The notes below the pieces were generated by a model. The model worked only from the letters and a program-made list of their open reading frames with translations, made no database searches and had not been told where the DNA came from. From Kocuria palustris (lineage in GTDB: Bacteria > Actinomycetota > Actinomycetes > Actinomycetales > Micrococcaceae): DNA of 64,000 bases. The DNA is taken from NCBI RefSeq assembly GCF_016907795.1, contig NZ_JAFBCR010000001.1, forward strand, positions 682,001 through 746,000. The letters are read 5' to 3'. A program made the position numbers and the translations under genes. Positions 28,441 to 38,574 of the stretch are shown piece by piece (position 1 is the stretch's first letter; every line of letters begins with the position of its first letter).

Positions 28441-29514
28441 TCAGGGGGCGACGTCGGCCATGCCCTCCGGGTGCTGGGCCAGGATCTTGCGGGTGTTCTC
28501 CACGTCCAGGCTCATCTGCTGCACGAGTTTCTCCACGCCCTCGTAGGCCACCATGCCGCGCAGGCGGGCGATGAACTCCACGATGACCTCCTGGCCGTAG
28601 AGGTCGAAGTCCTCCACCCGCTCGCGGGGCCGGTCGATCACGTGCGCCTCGACCACCCGGGAGACGCCCTCGAATGTGGGGTTGGAGCCCACCGAGACCG
28701 CCACCGGCCAGCGCTGTCCGGAGGCGTCGGTGAGCCAGCCGGCGTAAACGCCGTCGGCGGGGATGTAGCCGTCGGAGTCCGGGGCGAGGTTGGCCGTGGG
28801 GAAGCCGAGCTCGCGACCGCGCGCGGCGCCGTGGACCACGGTGCCGCGCATGCGGTGCGGACGACCCAGCAGGCGTGCAGCGTCCTCGACGTCGCCGACG
28901 ATGAGGCGCTCGCGGATCCAGGTCGAGGAGATCCGCCGGTCCTCAGGATCGTGGTCGGTGTCCTCCTGCGAGGAGACGGGGCCGTCGACCCCGACCAGCG
29001 GGAGGTTCGTGGTGCGCAACTGGGCCGGCACAGTGCCACAGCACTCGAGATCCTCGACCACGACGACGTCGAAGCCGTGCTCGGCGCCGAAGCGGCGCAG
29101 GGCGGAGACATCGCCCTGATTGCCGCGCCCGAACCGGGCGTCGGCGCCCACGACCACGCAGCAGGCGCGCAGCCCGCGCAGCAGGTACCGCCTCATGAAC
29201 TCGAGCGGGTCCTGCGAGGCGAAGGCGAGGTCGTAGTGCTGGACGAGCACAGCGTCCACGCCGAGCTGCTCCATGGCATCGAGCTTGTCCGAGGTGCCCA
29301 TGATCTGGCCCCGGTACCGATCCGGGCGGTGCACCAGGGCCGGGTGCGGGTCGAAGGTCAGCACGACCGAGCTGGCGCCCTCGCGCTGTGCGCGCTCGAC
29401 GACCATCCCCAGGACCTCCTGGTGCCCGCGATGGACGCCGTCGAAGTTCCCGACGGTGACCACGCAGGGCCCGAGGTCCTCGGGAAGCTCGGACAGGTCG
29501 TGCAAGCGATGCAA
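28441..29514 (-). CDS. ribF: bifunctional riboflavin kinase / FMN adenylyltransferase
   Basis: RibF makes FMN and then FAD. The 357-residue protein has the adenylyltransferase motif GNFDGVHRGH (22-31) and the ISSTWIRE motif near the domain boundary. The C-terminal kinase domain has HGAARGRELGFPTANL and SVGSNPTFEG. The start is a TTG (29514) preceded by GAGGAG at 5 nt; the next residues, MHRLHDLSELP, fit the family start. An Asp/Glu-rich insertion lies before ISSTWIRE. It is last in the truB - membrane proteins - GNAT - ribF series. Confidence 0.95.
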   Translation of the reverse strand: MHRLHDLSELPEDLGPCVVTVGNFDGVHRGHQEVLGMVVERAQREGASSVVLTFDPHPALVHRPDRYRGQIMGTSDKLDAMEQLGVDAVLVQHYDLAFASQDPLEFMRRYLLRGLRACCVVVGADARFGRGNQGDVSALRRFGAEHGFDVVVVEDLECCGTVPAQLRTTNLPLVGVDGPVSSQEDTDHDPEDRRISSTWIRERLIVGDVEDAARLLGRPHRMRGTVVHGAARGRELGFPTANLAPDSDGYIPADGVYAGWLTDASGQRWPVAVSVGSNPTFEGVSRVVEAHVIDRPRERVEDFDLYGQEVIVEFIARLRGMVAYEGVEKLVQQMSLDVENTRKILAQHPEGMADVAP

Positions 29515-29705
29515 CGGGTCTCCTCGGCAGGCGCGGCGTCGTCCGTCAGGACGACGTCCGCGATGCGGATCTGGGCGGTCGGACGGTGGTGGGCTCAGCG
29601 GATCGCGGGCTGCGGATGGGGCCGGCGGACCTCATCCGGACGGGCACCGCTCGGCACTCGCTCCAGGGTAGTCGCTGACACCGACTCCCCGGTGGGTCGG
29701 ATGCC

Positions 29706-30314
29706 TCAGGCCGGTGCCGGGCCGCCCCAGGGCTCGGACGGGCTGCGGTCATCGGCACCGGTCAAGGTCGCGATCCACGTGTCGCGCAGCTGGCCCCGCT
29801 GCTCCATGTAACCGCGGACCAGAACGGGCGTGGAGAAACCGAGCTTCCAGGCGAGCTTGCGCGAGGCCCAGTTGCCGTCGAAGGCCAGCCAGTGCAGGTG
29901 CGTGAGCCCCATGGTGCCGAACGCGTGCTCGATCACCAGGCGGCAGGCCGCCTCGGCGGCACCCGTGCCGCGGGCATGCGGGCCGAAGTTCAGGCCGATG
30001 TCCGCTGCACCGGCGCGCAGCCGGCACAGCTCGATCGTCCCGAGGAAGCGGCCCTGGGGATCCTCGGCCGCCCAGTTGATCGCCGATCCGGCCTTCAGCG
30101 CGCCCGGCACGTACTCCCGGATGTACCACAGCGCCGACTCCACGCCGTAGGGCTCGGGAACGGTCGTCCAGCGCACGGCCACCGGGTCCTGGCAGTTCGC
30201 GGTCAGAGCCTCGGCGTCGGCGGGGGTCAGCTCCCGGAGGGTGAGGGTCCCGTCGGTGAGCCGCGGGACGCTGAGCCCCTGGCTGGTGCTGGCGGCGGTG
30301 TCGTCGGTGCTCAT
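29706..30314 (-). CDS. GNAT-family N-acetyltransferase (RimJ/RimL-like)
   Basis: The 202-residue protein has the order seen in ribosomal-protein/N-terminal acetyltransferases: LTLRELTPADAEALTANCQDPVAVRW, a beta strand with GRFLGTIELC, an acetyl-CoA loop ARGTGAAEAACRLVIEHAF and a final NWASRKLAWKLGF. The substrate is unknown. The ATG overlaps the stop of the upstream membrane protein (ATGA). It ends about 190 bp before ribF. Confidence 0.88.
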   Translation of the reverse strand: MSTDDTAASTSQGLSVPRLTDGTLTLRELTPADAEALTANCQDPVAVRWTTVPEPYGVESALWYIREYVPGALKAGSAINWAAEDPQGRFLGTIELCRLRAGAADIGLNFGPHARGTGAAEAACRLVIEHAFGTMGLTHLHWLAFDGNWASRKLAWKLGFSTPVLVRGYMEQRGQLRDTWIATLTGADDRSPSEPWGGPAPA

Positions 30315-30838
30315 GCGCGGTCTCCTGTGGTCTCGGTGGAGCGGTCGGTGAGGGGGCGGGTGCGGCTCAGCCAGATCAGTCCCACGATCGGCAGCAGCAG
30401 CGGGATGTAGCCGTAGCCCTGGCCGAAGTGCGACCAGACGGTCTCATCGGCGAACAGCTCCGGGGCGGCGAAGGTCATCGCGCCGATGCCGAGCACGCCG
30501 ATGAGCTCCACCAGCACGGCACCCGTGGCGATCCGATGCCAGCCAGGCCCGGTCTTCGCCAGCGCCACTGCGGCCACCACGTAGACGGCCGCGGAGAACA
30601 GCGAGAGCAGGTAGGCCAGCGGAGCGACGTCGAACTGGGTGAGGATCTGATACAGCGAGCGCACTCCGGCCGACAGCGAGAAGATCCCGTAGACCACGAT
30701 GATCACCCGGCCCAAGCCCGAGGACTTCGGGTCGGTGCGCCGTGCGCCCTCCCGCGGCCCGAAGCGCGACTGCAGTCGCCCGGGACGCTGCGGCTCGGAG
30801 CCGGCGGAGCGCGGGCTCTCAGGGTCGGTGTGCTGCAT
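30311..30838 (-). CDS. four-span integral membrane protein of unknown function
   Basis: The 175-residue product has a polar, Arg/Pro-rich N-terminus of about 40 residues and then four hydrophobic spans (VIIVVYGIFSLSAGVRSLYQ; LAYLLSLFSAAVYVVAAVAL; IATGAVLVELIGVLGIGAM; YIPLLLPIVGLIWL). The start at 30838 has AGAGGAC at about 4 nt. It overlaps the GNAT gene and follows a second small membrane protein by only 14 bp. Both look like conserved hypothetical proteins of Micrococcaceae; no catalytic motif is seen. Confidence 0.78.
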   Translation of the reverse strand: MQHTDPESPRSAGSEPQRPGRLQSRFGPREGARRTDPKSSGLGRVIIVVYGIFSLSAGVRSLYQILTQFDVAPLAYLLSLFSAAVYVVAAVALAKTGPGWHRIATGAVLVELIGVLGIGAMTFAAPELFADETVWSHFGQGYGYIPLLLPIVGLIWLSRTRPLTDRSTETTGDRA

Positions 30839-30852
30839 GGCGTCCTCTCGAC

Positions 30853-31224
30853 TCACTGGTAGTACCAGATGAAGTTCATCCGGTACACCATCACGATGAT
30901 CGTGGGGCCCGTGGCCGCCAGGATCCAGTTGGACCAGCTCGAGCGCTCCACGAGCGACCAGATGAAGGTGCCCGCCGGGATCAGCAGCGCCGTCAGCAGG
31001 TAGCCCCAGTACTCGAGCGCCGAGCCCGAGGCCGCCGGACCGAGGATCCCTAGGAAGATCGAGCCGATCAGGTAGACGAGCAGGAAGGCCTCCAGCACGA
31101 GCACGGAGCCCTGCGTCGCATCTCCCGGGGGCCGCTTGCGCAGCGCCTCCACGGCGCAGATCAGCGTCGAGAGGCCGCCCAGGACCACCGAGGCCCAGAA
31201 CCACCCGTCATATCCCCACAGCAT
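30853..31224 (-). CDS. small integral membrane protein of unknown function
   Basis: The 123-residue product begins MLWGYDGWFWASVVLGG and has about four spans, ending WILAATGPTIIVMVYRMNFIWYYQ. The aromatic C-terminus and short loops suggest a compact bundle. The start at 31224 is chosen because the first span begins right after it; the upstream GAGAAG is a weak ribosome-binding site. It sits 52 bp after truB and just before the next membrane protein, so the two may form one complex, which is only inference. Confidence 0.72.
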   Translation of the reverse strand: MLWGYDGWFWASVVLGGLSTLICAVEALRKRPPGDATQGSVLVLEAFLLVYLIGSIFLGILGPAASGSALEYWGYLLTALLIPAGTFIWSLVERSSWSNWILAATGPTIIVMVYRMNFIWYYQ

Positions 31225-31276
31225 CCGTGTCTTCTCTGCTTCCTGTCCTGCGGCCGCCGTGGCGACCGGTGCGTTC

Positions 31277-32266
31277 TCAGCCCTGCGCCTGGAAGACGAG
31301 GACCGACTTGGCGGTGCGCTCCTCGGCGCGTCCGCGGTCCTCGAGCAGGGCCACCACGTGGCCCTGCGGATCGAAGCCTGCGGTGAGCTCCCCCGGTCCG
31401 GTGCCGGTGGGTCCGATGCGCTTGCCCTGCCCGATCTCCACCGATTGCTGCGCGGTGAGCTCACGGGTCGGGAACATGGCCCGGGCCGCCTCGTCGAGCG
31501 AGGTGGACGGCACCGCTGCTCCCCCGGCGACGATCTCGGCGAGCGCCTCCAGCTCCTGGGCCTGCTCGAGGCCTAGGGCGCCCACACGGGTGCGGCGCAG
31601 CGCGCTGAGGTGACCGCCGATCCCCAGGGCCTCGCCGAGATCGCGGGCGATCGCCCGGATGTAGGTCCCCGACGAGACGTCCAGGACGGCGTCGAGCTCC
31701 AGGGCATCGCGGTCCCGGCGGATCTCCGTCACGTCGAAGCGCGAGACCGTGATCGGCCGCGCCTCGAGGGCGACCTCTTCCCCCGCGCGCACGCGGGCGT
31801 AGGAGCGCTTGCCGTCGACCTTGATCGCCGAGACGGCCGAGGGCACCTGCTCCAGGTCTCCGGTCAGCTCGGCGACGGCCGCACGGATCTGCTCGTCCGT
31901 GACGGCTGCGACAGCGCCCGCATCCGCGGTGCCGGTGAGCTCGCCCTCGGCGTCCTCGGTCACCGTGGTGGCGCCCAGGCGAATGGTGGCCTCGTAGGTC
32001 TTGTCCGCGCCCACCAGGTGGGTCAGCAGCTTGGTCCCGCGCCCGACGCCCACAATCAGCACGCCGGTGGCCATCGGGTCCAGAGTCCCGGCGTGGCCGA
32101 CCTTGCGCGTCCCGCACAGCCGGCGCATGCGCCCGACGACGTCGTGGCTGGTCCAGCCCTTCGGCTTGTCCACGACCACGAGCCCCTCGGGCACGGTCAG
32201 CGAGGGATCGGGGCGCGGCGTCTGCGCGCCGCGCCCCGATCCGCCCGCCTGCGGCTCAGCGCTCAT
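31277..32266 (-). CDS. truB: tRNA pseudouridine(55) synthase
   Basis: TruB makes pseudouridine 55 in the T loop of tRNA. The 329-residue protein has the catalytic aspartate in [11 protein letters not shown] (Asp about 63), the [11 protein letters not shown] start and the C-terminal PUA-like region. Its ATG lies inside the last codons of rbfA (11-nt overlap). The N-terminal 20 residues are a variable extension. Confidence 0.96.
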   Translation of the reverse strand: MSAEPQAGGSGRGAQTPRPDPSLTVPEGLVVVDKPKGWTSHDVVGRMRRLCGTRKVGHAGTLDPMATGVLIVGVGRGTKLLTHLVGADKTYEATIRLGATTVTEDAEGELTGTADAGAVAAVTDEQIRAAVAELTGDLEQVPSAVSAIKVDGKRSYARVRAGEEVALEARPITVSRFDVTEIRRDRDALELDAVLDVSSGTYIRAIARDLGEALGIGGHLSALRRTRVGALGLEQAQELEALAEIVAGGAAVPSTSLDEAARAMFPTRELTAQQSVEIGQGKRIGPTGTGPGELTAGFDPQGHVVALLEDRGRAEERTAKSVLVFQAQG

Positions 32267-32741
32267 GAGTGCCGCTGGGATCCTCGTCGTCGGCCTCAGC
32301 GGCCGCGGACTGGGCGTCGTCGGCCTCGTCCGTGCGGTAGGAGTTCTCGCCGTTGGCGTAGGTGGCCCCGGCAGCAGACGCCGCCACAGCCGCGTCCTTC
32401 TCCTTGGCCCGGCGCAGGACGTCCTCCAGGTTGGAGGCCGCCTCCGGGATCTCATCGGCCACGAACTCGAGCGTGGGCGTGAGCCGGGCGGTGATGTTCT
32501 TGCCGACCTCGGCGCGCAGGATGCCCTTGGCGGACTCGAGGGCACGGGCCGAATCGGCCTTCTCCTCGGCGCTGCCGTAGACCGTGTAGTAGACGGTCGC
32601 GTGCTGCAGGTCGTTGGTCACGCGGGCGTCGGTGACGGTCACGAAGCCCAGGCGCGGGTCCTTGACCCGGCGCTCCAGAGCCTTCGCCACGATCACCTTG
32701 ACGCGGTCGGCCATGCGGGAAGCCCGCTGTGCATCGGCCAT
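32256..32741 (-). CDS. rbfA: ribosome-binding factor A
   Basis: RbfA helps mature the 5' end of 16S rRNA on the 30S subunit. The 161-residue protein has the KH-like core [46 protein letters not shown] and a C-terminal acidic tail of about 40 residues beyond the core. The tail is typical of actinobacteria. It lies between infB and truB in the standard order. Confidence 0.95.
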   Translation of the reverse strand: MADAQRASRMADRVKVIVAKALERRVKDPRLGFVTVTDARVTNDLQHATVYYTVYGSAEEKADSARALESAKGILRAEVGKNITARLTPTLEFVADEIPEAASNLEDVLRRAKEKDAAVAASAAGATYANGENSYRTDEADDAQSAAAEADDEDPSGTHER

Positions 32742-32916
32742 GATCTCTCCCGTTCTCGCGCGCGGACCCGCGGGTCCGTGCGCTGCAGTGCAGTGTCAGG
32801 GGCGGCACCGAGGCGGTGCCGGAGCGTGCGGCCCGCACCGCGGGTCCGACCCGTCCGCCCGAGGGCGGCTGCGGAACGGACCCAGCGATGCGGGCCGCAC
32901 GAGGGATCGACGACGA

Positions 32917-35832
32917 TCAGGCGCGGGGCTTCTCCTGCATCTCCCACGTCTCGATGACGTCGCCTTCCTTGATGTCGTTGAACGACCCCAGGCCGATGCC
33001 GCACTCGTAGCCCTCGCGGACCTCGGTCGCGTCGTCCTTGAAGCGGCGCAACGACTCGATGGTCAGGCCCTCCTTGACGACGTTGCCGTCGCGCACCAGG
33101 CGGGCCTTCGCGTTGCGGCGGATGAGCCCCTCGGTGACGTACGAGCCGGCGATAGAGCCCCACTTGGAGGACTTGAACACCTCGCGGACCTCGGCCTTGC
33201 CGAGATCCACCTCCTCGTACTCCGGCTTGAGCATGCCCTTCAGGGCCGCCTCGACGTCGTCGATGGCGTTGTAGATCACCGAGTAGAACTTCATCTCGAC
33301 GCCCTCGCGGTCGGCGAGCTCGGTGACCCGCTCGGCCGGTCGGACGTTGAAGCCGATGATCACGGCGTTGTCGACCGTGGCCAGGTTGACGTCGTTCTGC
33401 GTGATCGCACCCACACCGCGGTGGATGACGCGCAGCTGGACCTCGTCCGGAGCCACCTCGATCTTCAGCAGCGAGTCCTCGAGCGCCTCGACGGCACCGG
33501 AGACATCGCCCTTGATGATGAGGTTGAGCGTGTCGATCTTGCCCTCGGCCACGACCTGGTCGAACGACTCGAGCGTGACGCGCTTGCGGCGCTTGGCCAG
33601 CAGGGCGTTGCGATCGGCCGCCTGGCGCTTCTCCGCGATCTGGCGAGCGGTGCGCTCATCCTCGGTCGCGATGAAGGTGTCGCCGGCGCGCGGCACCGTG
33701 GACAGGCCGAGCACCTGCACCGGACGGGAGGGACCTGCCTCCTCGACCGCGGCGCCGGTCTCGTCGAACATGGCGCGGACGCGGCCGTGAGCCCCGCCGG
33801 CGACGATCGAGTCGCCCACGCGCAGGGTGCCCGACTGGACCAGGACGGTGCAGACCGCGCCGCGGCCCTTGTCCAGGTTGGCCTCGATGGCCACGCCGCG
33901 GGCGTCCTTGTTCGGGTTCGCCTGCAGCTCCAGGGCGCCGTCGGCCGTCAGCACGATCGACTCGAGCAGCTCGTCGATGTTCTGGGACTGGCGGGCGGAG
34001 ACGTCGACGAACATGGTGTCGCCGCCGTACTCCTCCGGCACCAGGCCGTACTCGGCCAGCTGACCGCGGATCTTCTCCGGGTTCGCCTCGGGCTTGTCGA
34101 TCTTGTTGACCGCGACCACGATCGGCACGTTCGCCGCCTGGGCGTGGTTCAGGGCCTCGACCGTCTGCGGCATGACGCCGTCGTCGGCGGCCACCACGAG
34201 CAGGGCGATGTCCGTGACCTGCGCACCGCGGGCACGCATGGCGGTGAACGCCTCGTGACCCGGGGTGTCGATGAAGGTCAGCGCGCGATCCTCGCCGTCG
34301 ACCTCCTGGGACACCTGGTAGGCGCCGATGTGCTGGGTGATGCCGCCGGCCTCGCCCTCGATCACGCGGGTGTTGCGGATGGCATCCAGCAGTCGGGTCT
34401 TGCCGTGGTCGACGTGGCCCATGACGGTCACGACAGGAGGACGCTTCTCGAGCTGCTCCTCGCCCTCGGCGGCCTGCTCGGCCTCGAGGTCGATGTCGAA
34501 GGACTCGAAGAGCTCGCGCTCCTCGTCCTCCGGGGAGACGATCTGGATGACGTAGCCCAGCTCGGCGCCCAGGGCCTCGAAGGTCTCCTCATCCAGCGAC
34601 TGGGTCTGCGTGGCCATCTCACCGAGGTGGATGAGCACGGTGACCAGCGAGGCCGGGTTCGCGTCGATCTTCTCCGCGAAGTCCATCAGCGAGGCACCGC
34701 GGCGCAGGCGCACCACAGTAGTGCCGTCGCCGTGCGGCACCGAGACGCCGCCGACCTTGGGAGCATTCATCTGCTCCAGCTCCTGGCGCTTGGCGCGCTT
34801 CGACTTGCGGCCCTTGCGCGAAGGACCGCCGCGGCCGAAGGCGCCCTGCGTGGCGCCGCGACCGCCGCGACCGGGGCCGCCGCCGGGACGGAAGCCGCCG
34901 CCCGGACCGCCGCCGGGTCCACCGGGACCGCCGCGTCGACCGCCGCCGGCACCGCCGCCGCGGGCCGGACGGGTGCCGACCGGAGCAACGTTGCTGGTGT
35001 GGCCCGGCATCATGTTCGGGCTGGGGCGCGGACCGCCCGGACGGGGACCGCCTGCACCGGCACCCTGGCCGGGGCGCGGGGCGCCCGGACGAGGTGCACC
35101 GGGGCGAGGACCGCCCTGACCCGGACGCGGGGCGCCAGGACGGGGACCGCCCTGAGCGGCCTGGCCGGGGCGCTGCGTGCCCATGCCCTGCTGGGCGGCG
35201 AACGGGTTGTTGCCCGGACGCGGGCCGCCCTGCGAGCGGGCGGGGCGCTGCGCCCCGCCGGCCTGCTTGGGCGTGAACGGGTTGTTGCCCGGGCGGGGAC
35301 CGCCCGGCTTGGGAGCCGCGCTGCCCGGCTTGGGGGCGGGCTTGCTCGGGGCCTCGGGTGCGGGAGCCTGCTCGGCCGAGGGCTTCTCGGCGGCGGGCTT
35401 CTCCGGCTGGGCCGCGGCCGGCTCGGACTCGGCGGCAGGCGCCGGCGGCGCCTGCTCAGCAGGCTTGGCCTGCTCCTCGGTCTTCTGCTCGGGCTGCGCG
35501 GTCTGACCGGCGGTCGCCGGCGTGGGAACCGACTGTCCGGGCTTCGGTGCGGAGGACGCGCCGGGCTTGGCGCCGCCTGCCGGCTTGGCACCGGTCGAGG
35601 ACGGCTTGGCGGCGGGCTTGGAGGTCTCGGCCTTGGCCGAGCCCTCCTTCTCGCCCTTCTTCGCCAGCGCGGCCTTAGCCTGCGGCGACTCCTTCAGCTT
35701 CTTGGCGACCGGGGGCTCCACGGTCGAGGACGCGCCCCGGACGAACTCGCCCAGCTCCTGCAGGGTCGAGATCGCCTCCTTGGACGTCATCCCGAGCTCC
35801 TTGGCGAGCTCGTGAACTCTCTGCTTAGCCAC
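32917..35832 (-). CDS. infB: translation initiation factor IF-2
   Basis: IF-2 brings initiator tRNA to the 30S subunit and promotes subunit joining. The 971-residue protein starts at a GTG (35832) with AGGAGA nearby and [19 protein letters not shown], the family N-terminus. Residues about 60-380 are Ala/Pro/Lys- and then Gly/Pro/Arg-rich. The G domain follows: GHVDHGKT near 475, DTPGHEAF and NKIDK. The C-terminal domains end [17 protein letters not shown]. The G/P-rich section contains repeated GGPRPG units. Confidence 0.97.
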   Translation of the reverse strand: MAKQRVHELAKELGMTSKEAISTLQELGEFVRGASSTVEPPVAKKLKESPQAKAALAKKGEKEGSAKAETSKPAAKPSSTGAKPAGGAKPGASSAPKPGQSVPTPATAGQTAQPEQKTEEQAKPAEQAPPAPAAESEPAAAQPEKPAAEKPSAEQAPAPEAPSKPAPKPGSAAPKPGGPRPGNNPFTPKQAGGAQRPARSQGGPRPGNNPFAAQQGMGTQRPGQAAQGGPRPGAPRPGQGGPRPGAPRPGAPRPGQGAGAGGPRPGGPRPSPNMMPGHTSNVAPVGTRPARGGGAGGGRRGGPGGPGGGPGGGFRPGGGPGRGGRGATQGAFGRGGPSRKGRKSKRAKRQELEQMNAPKVGGVSVPHGDGTTVVRLRRGASLMDFAEKIDANPASLVTVLIHLGEMATQTQSLDEETFEALGAELGYVIQIVSPEDEERELFESFDIDLEAEQAAEGEEQLEKRPPVVTVMGHVDHGKTRLLDAIRNTRVIEGEAGGITQHIGAYQVSQEVDGEDRALTFIDTPGHEAFTAMRARGAQVTDIALLVVAADDGVMPQTVEALNHAQAANVPIVVAVNKIDKPEANPEKIRGQLAEYGLVPEEYGGDTMFVDVSARQSQNIDELLESIVLTADGALELQANPNKDARGVAIEANLDKGRGAVCTVLVQSGTLRVGDSIVAGGAHGRVRAMFDETGAAVEEAGPSRPVQVLGLSTVPRAGDTFIATEDERTARQIAEKRQAADRNALLAKRRKRVTLESFDQVVAEGKIDTLNLIIKGDVSGAVEALEDSLLKIEVAPDEVQLRVIHRGVGAITQNDVNLATVDNAVIIGFNVRPAERVTELADREGVEMKFYSVIYNAIDDVEAALKGMLKPEYEEVDLGKAEVREVFKSSKWGSIAGSYVTEGLIRRNAKARLVRDGNVVKEGLTIESLRRFKDDATEVREGYECGIGLGSFNDIKEGDVIETWEMQEKPRA
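35010..35310 (-). repeat. GGPRPG-coding repeats inside infB
   Basis: The intervening region of IF-2 encodes about ten copies of PRPG, partly as [10 protein letters not shown] and GAPRPGQG. At DNA level they are degenerate GC-rich repeats of about 18-40 bp. Such linkers vary in length between strains. Confidence 0.7.
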
Positions 35833-36046
35833 TTCTCTCCTGTCCCGGCCCGCGCTCGTGACAGGAGGCGGACCGACTAACGGTCTGTCGGAGACCCTCC
35901 GAGTCGCTCGGACCGTAGGAGGGCATCCATTGCCGAGTGCGCTGGGGCACTCATCGTTCGGCACTCATCGGATGTCCATCAGCTTCTTGCTCGCTTCCCC
36001 ATCAAGTGCATCCTGTGTCCTCAGTCCCATGCCGTACGGGATGAGG

Positions 36047-36382
36047 TCATCTTCCGGCCGCAGTGCGGACTGCGGCGGTCGTACTGGTGCTGCCGTCCCG
36101 ATCGCCCTGGAGGATCTGCTCGATCAGCAGCGCCTCGTCCTGGATCGGAACGGATCGCCGGAAGGCCCGATTGAAGGCTCTCCGTCGAAGGGCCCTGTCC
36201 GCGCATTCGCGCGAAGGGTGCAGCCACGCTCCGCGACCTCCGAGCCGACGCGCGGGATCAGGAACCACGACGGGCTCCTGCTCTCCTGCGACGAGGCTCA
36301 GACGCACGAGCCGGTCCTGGCCGACGACCTCGCGGCAGCCGATGCAGGTGCGCTGCGGAACGTGTCCCACGTGTGTACGCAC
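36047..36382 (-). CDS. YlxR (DUF448) family nucleic-acid-binding protein
   Basis: The 111-residue protein has the YlxR pattern [20 protein letters not shown] and [28 protein letters not shown], with cysteines and a basic helix. YlxR proteins bind RNA or DNA and affect transcription of translation genes; the precise role in actinobacteria is unsettled. I took the GTG at 36382, preceded by AGGAAGAG, so the protein starts just before the conserved motif. It sits between nusA and infB as expected. Confidence 0.88.
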   Translation of the reverse strand: MRTHVGHVPQRTCIGCREVVGQDRLVRLSLVAGEQEPVVVPDPARRLGGRGAWLHPSRECADRALRRRAFNRAFRRSVPIQDEALLIEQILQGDRDGSTSTTAAVRTAAGR

Positions 36383-36613
36383 CTCTTCCTGCCGGATCCG
36401 CGAGGGCCGAGCGCTCCTGCTGGAGGCGGGCACGGCTGCGGCTGGACCGACGACCATCCTACTCCTCCCTGGACGCCCGCGCAGTATCGCCGCGCACAGC
36501 GCACTCCGGGCCGGCCCGAACGGCCAGAGGGATCGGGACCATCCGATGCCCGGGGGCTGCCCTCTCCCGTGCCGTCGAGCCGGGCGCAGCGGAGGCCGGG
36601 CCTCGCGATCCGC

Positions 36614-37600
36614 TCAGGCCTCGCGGCGCTGGCGGTCGTCCGACTCCGAGAGGATGTCGATCCGCCATCCGGTCAGCTTGGCTGCGAGGCGGGCGTTCTG
36701 CCCCTCCTTGCCGATGGCCAGCGACAGCTTGCTGTCGGGGACCACAGCGCGGGCCGAGCGGCCGCGCTCGTCGAGCACGTCCACACGCACCACGCTCGCC
36801 GGCGACAGCGCGGCGGCGATGAAGCGGGCGGGGTCGCCCGACCAGTCGACGATGTCGATGTTCTCGCCGCCGAGCTCGTTCATCACCGCGCGCACGCGGG
36901 TGCCCATCTCGCCGATGCACGCGCCCTTGGCGTTGATCCCCTGAGTGTTGGCCACGACCGCCATCTTGGTGCGGTGGCCGGCCTCGCGGGCGATCGCCAT
37001 GATCTCGACGTCGCCCTGGGCGATCTCCGGGACCTCGAACTCGAAGAGGCGGCGCACCAGGTCCGGGTGGGAGCGCGACAGGGTGATCGACGGCCCCTTG
37101 GGACCGCGCTTGGCCTCCACGACGAAGGCGCGGATCCGGCTGCCGTGGGTGTACTTCTCGCCGGGAACCTGCTCGTGCGGGGGCAGGACGCCCTCCACGG
37201 TGCCCAGATCGATCTGGATCATCTGGGGGTTGCGGCCCTGCTGGATCTGCCCGGAGACGATCTCGCCCTCACGGCCCTTGAAGTGGCCCAGCACGGTGTC
37301 GTCCTCGACGTCGCGCAGCTTCTGCACGATCACGCTGCGAGCCGTGGAGGCGGCGATGCGCCCGAAGCCGGAGGGGGTGTCGTCGAACTCGCCCACCCGG
37401 TTGCCATCCTCGTCGACCTCGGCGGCCCAGATGGTCACGCGACCGGTCTTGGTGTCCAGCTCCGCGCGGGCGTCCTTGATGGCCCCGGGCGAGCGCTGGT
37501 AGGCGAGCACGAGCGCCTGCTCGATGGTGGGGATCAGCAGATCCAGCGGGATGTCGCTCTCGCGCTCCAGCATGCGCAGGGCGCTCATATCGATGTCCAT
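36614..37600 (-). CDS. nusA: transcription termination/antitermination factor NusA
   Basis: NusA binds RNA polymerase and nascent RNA and controls pausing, termination and rRNA antitermination. The 328-residue protein has the N-terminal polymerase-binding domain, an S1 domain (about 125-200) and two KH domains (ending [27 protein letters not shown]). The C-terminal acidic repeats of E. coli NusA are missing, as is normal in actinobacteria. GAAAGG lies 8 nt before the ATG at 37600. Confidence 0.96.
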   Translation of the reverse strand: MDIDMSALRMLERESDIPLDLLIPTIEQALVLAYQRSPGAIKDARAELDTKTGRVTIWAAEVDEDGNRVGEFDDTPSGFGRIAASTARSVIVQKLRDVEDDTVLGHFKGREGEIVSGQIQQGRNPQMIQIDLGTVEGVLPPHEQVPGEKYTHGSRIRAFVVEAKRGPKGPSITLSRSHPDLVRRLFEFEVPEIAQGDVEIMAIAREAGHRTKMAVVANTQGINAKGACIGEMGTRVRAVMNELGGENIDIVDWSGDPARFIAAALSPASVVRVDVLDERGRSARAVVPDSKLSLAIGKEGQNARLAAKLTGWRIDILSESDDRQRREA

Positions 37601-37818
37601 CGAGGGGCCTTTCCGGATCGAGCCGATCGGGCTCCCCGCCGCGCGAGGACCCCGAGTGCGACGACAGCGCACCGTCCGGTGGGACGGAACGCTGTTCGCG
37701 GGTCTATGACGGCGCTGCGCGGGTGCCTGCGAAGGGTGCTCGAGGCCCTCGGCGCCGCCGGTGTCAGCCAGGCAGTCTACACCGGTGCGCTCACCACCGC
37801 CCCGGCGGGACGAGCAGC

Positions 37819-38340
37819 TCAGTCCTCGACGCGGACCCGGGCCTGCTTGATCTGCGACAGGTCCCAGGTCTCCGGGTCCTGCAGCTTGATGGGCATGCCC
37901 TTCTTGACCTGGGTGCTGCGCTGCAGGGTGACCTGCTCGCCCTGGACCTCCAGCACGCGGGCCTCGAAGCTGCGCCCGTGCGTGGTGCGATCCACCGGCT
38001 GCACGTCCACGAGCCGGCCGATCGAGCGCCGCCAGTGCCGCGGGCGCTCCAGCGCGCGGGCGGCCCCGGGCGAGGAGACCTGGAGCTCGTAGGCGGGACC
38101 GTCGACCGGATCCGTGCGGTCGAGCTCCTCCGAGACGGCCTGCGATGCGCGGGCGATGTCCTCCATGTCGACGCCGTCGGTGCGGTCCTCCGGCAGATCG
38201 ACCAGGACCTGCACGATCCGCTGGGAGCCCGAGCCCTCCACCTCGACGTCCTCCAGGAACAGGCCCTGAGCCTCGACGACGGGGCTCAGCAGCTCCTGCA
38301 GCTTGGCCGCCAGCGGGTCCTGGGCGGGGTGCTCGCTCAC
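37819..38340 (-). CDS. rimP: ribosome maturation factor RimP
   Basis: RimP is needed for 30S assembly. The 173-residue protein has the family signatures GLFLEDVEVEGSGSQRIVQVLVD, DIARASQAVSEELD and YELQVSSPG followed by the SH3-like C-terminal domain. The start is a GTG preceded by AGGAGG at 5 nt. It opens the rimP-nusA-ylxR-infB unit. Confidence 0.95.
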   Translation of the reverse strand: MSEHPAQDPLAAKLQELLSPVVEAQGLFLEDVEVEGSGSQRIVQVLVDLPEDRTDGVDMEDIARASQAVSEELDRTDPVDGPAYELQVSSPGAARALERPRHWRRSIGRLVDVQPVDRTTHGRSFEARVLEVQGEQVTLQRSTQVKKGMPIKLQDPETWDLSQIKQARVRVED

Positions 38341-38506
38341 GATGTCCTCCTGCGTCTTGGGGTAGTCGGTGCGGGACCGGCCGCGTTCGGGCAGCTTCTC
38401 CGCATCCCGCTCCCGGCACGCGGGCCGAGTCCGAGCCGCCGAGAGCGCTTGTGCGCACGAGCGTAGCGGCTGGCTGGGACAGCCCGACCCACCGCCGCCC
38501 CCGGGT

Positions 38507-38526
38507 GCGACCTACCATGGGCGCAC
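38507..38526 (+). promoter_or_regulatory. candidate promoter of the membrane-anchored protein gene
   Basis: TACCAT (38513-38518) within GCGACCTACCATGG, identical over 14 bases to the element before the methyltransferase at 4757. A first in-frame ATG lies 8 nt downstream at 38527, and a better start with AAGGAG lies at 38575. Confidence 0.45.
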
Positions 38527-38574
38527 ATGAGCCCGAGCGGGATGCCCCGCCTGAGCAGCAAGGAGCCTCCCGGC

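Noticed and set aside
36383-36613. Possible small gene between nusA and ylxR
   Set aside because: Open frames there have no start signal or gene-like codon bias; it is treated as spacer.
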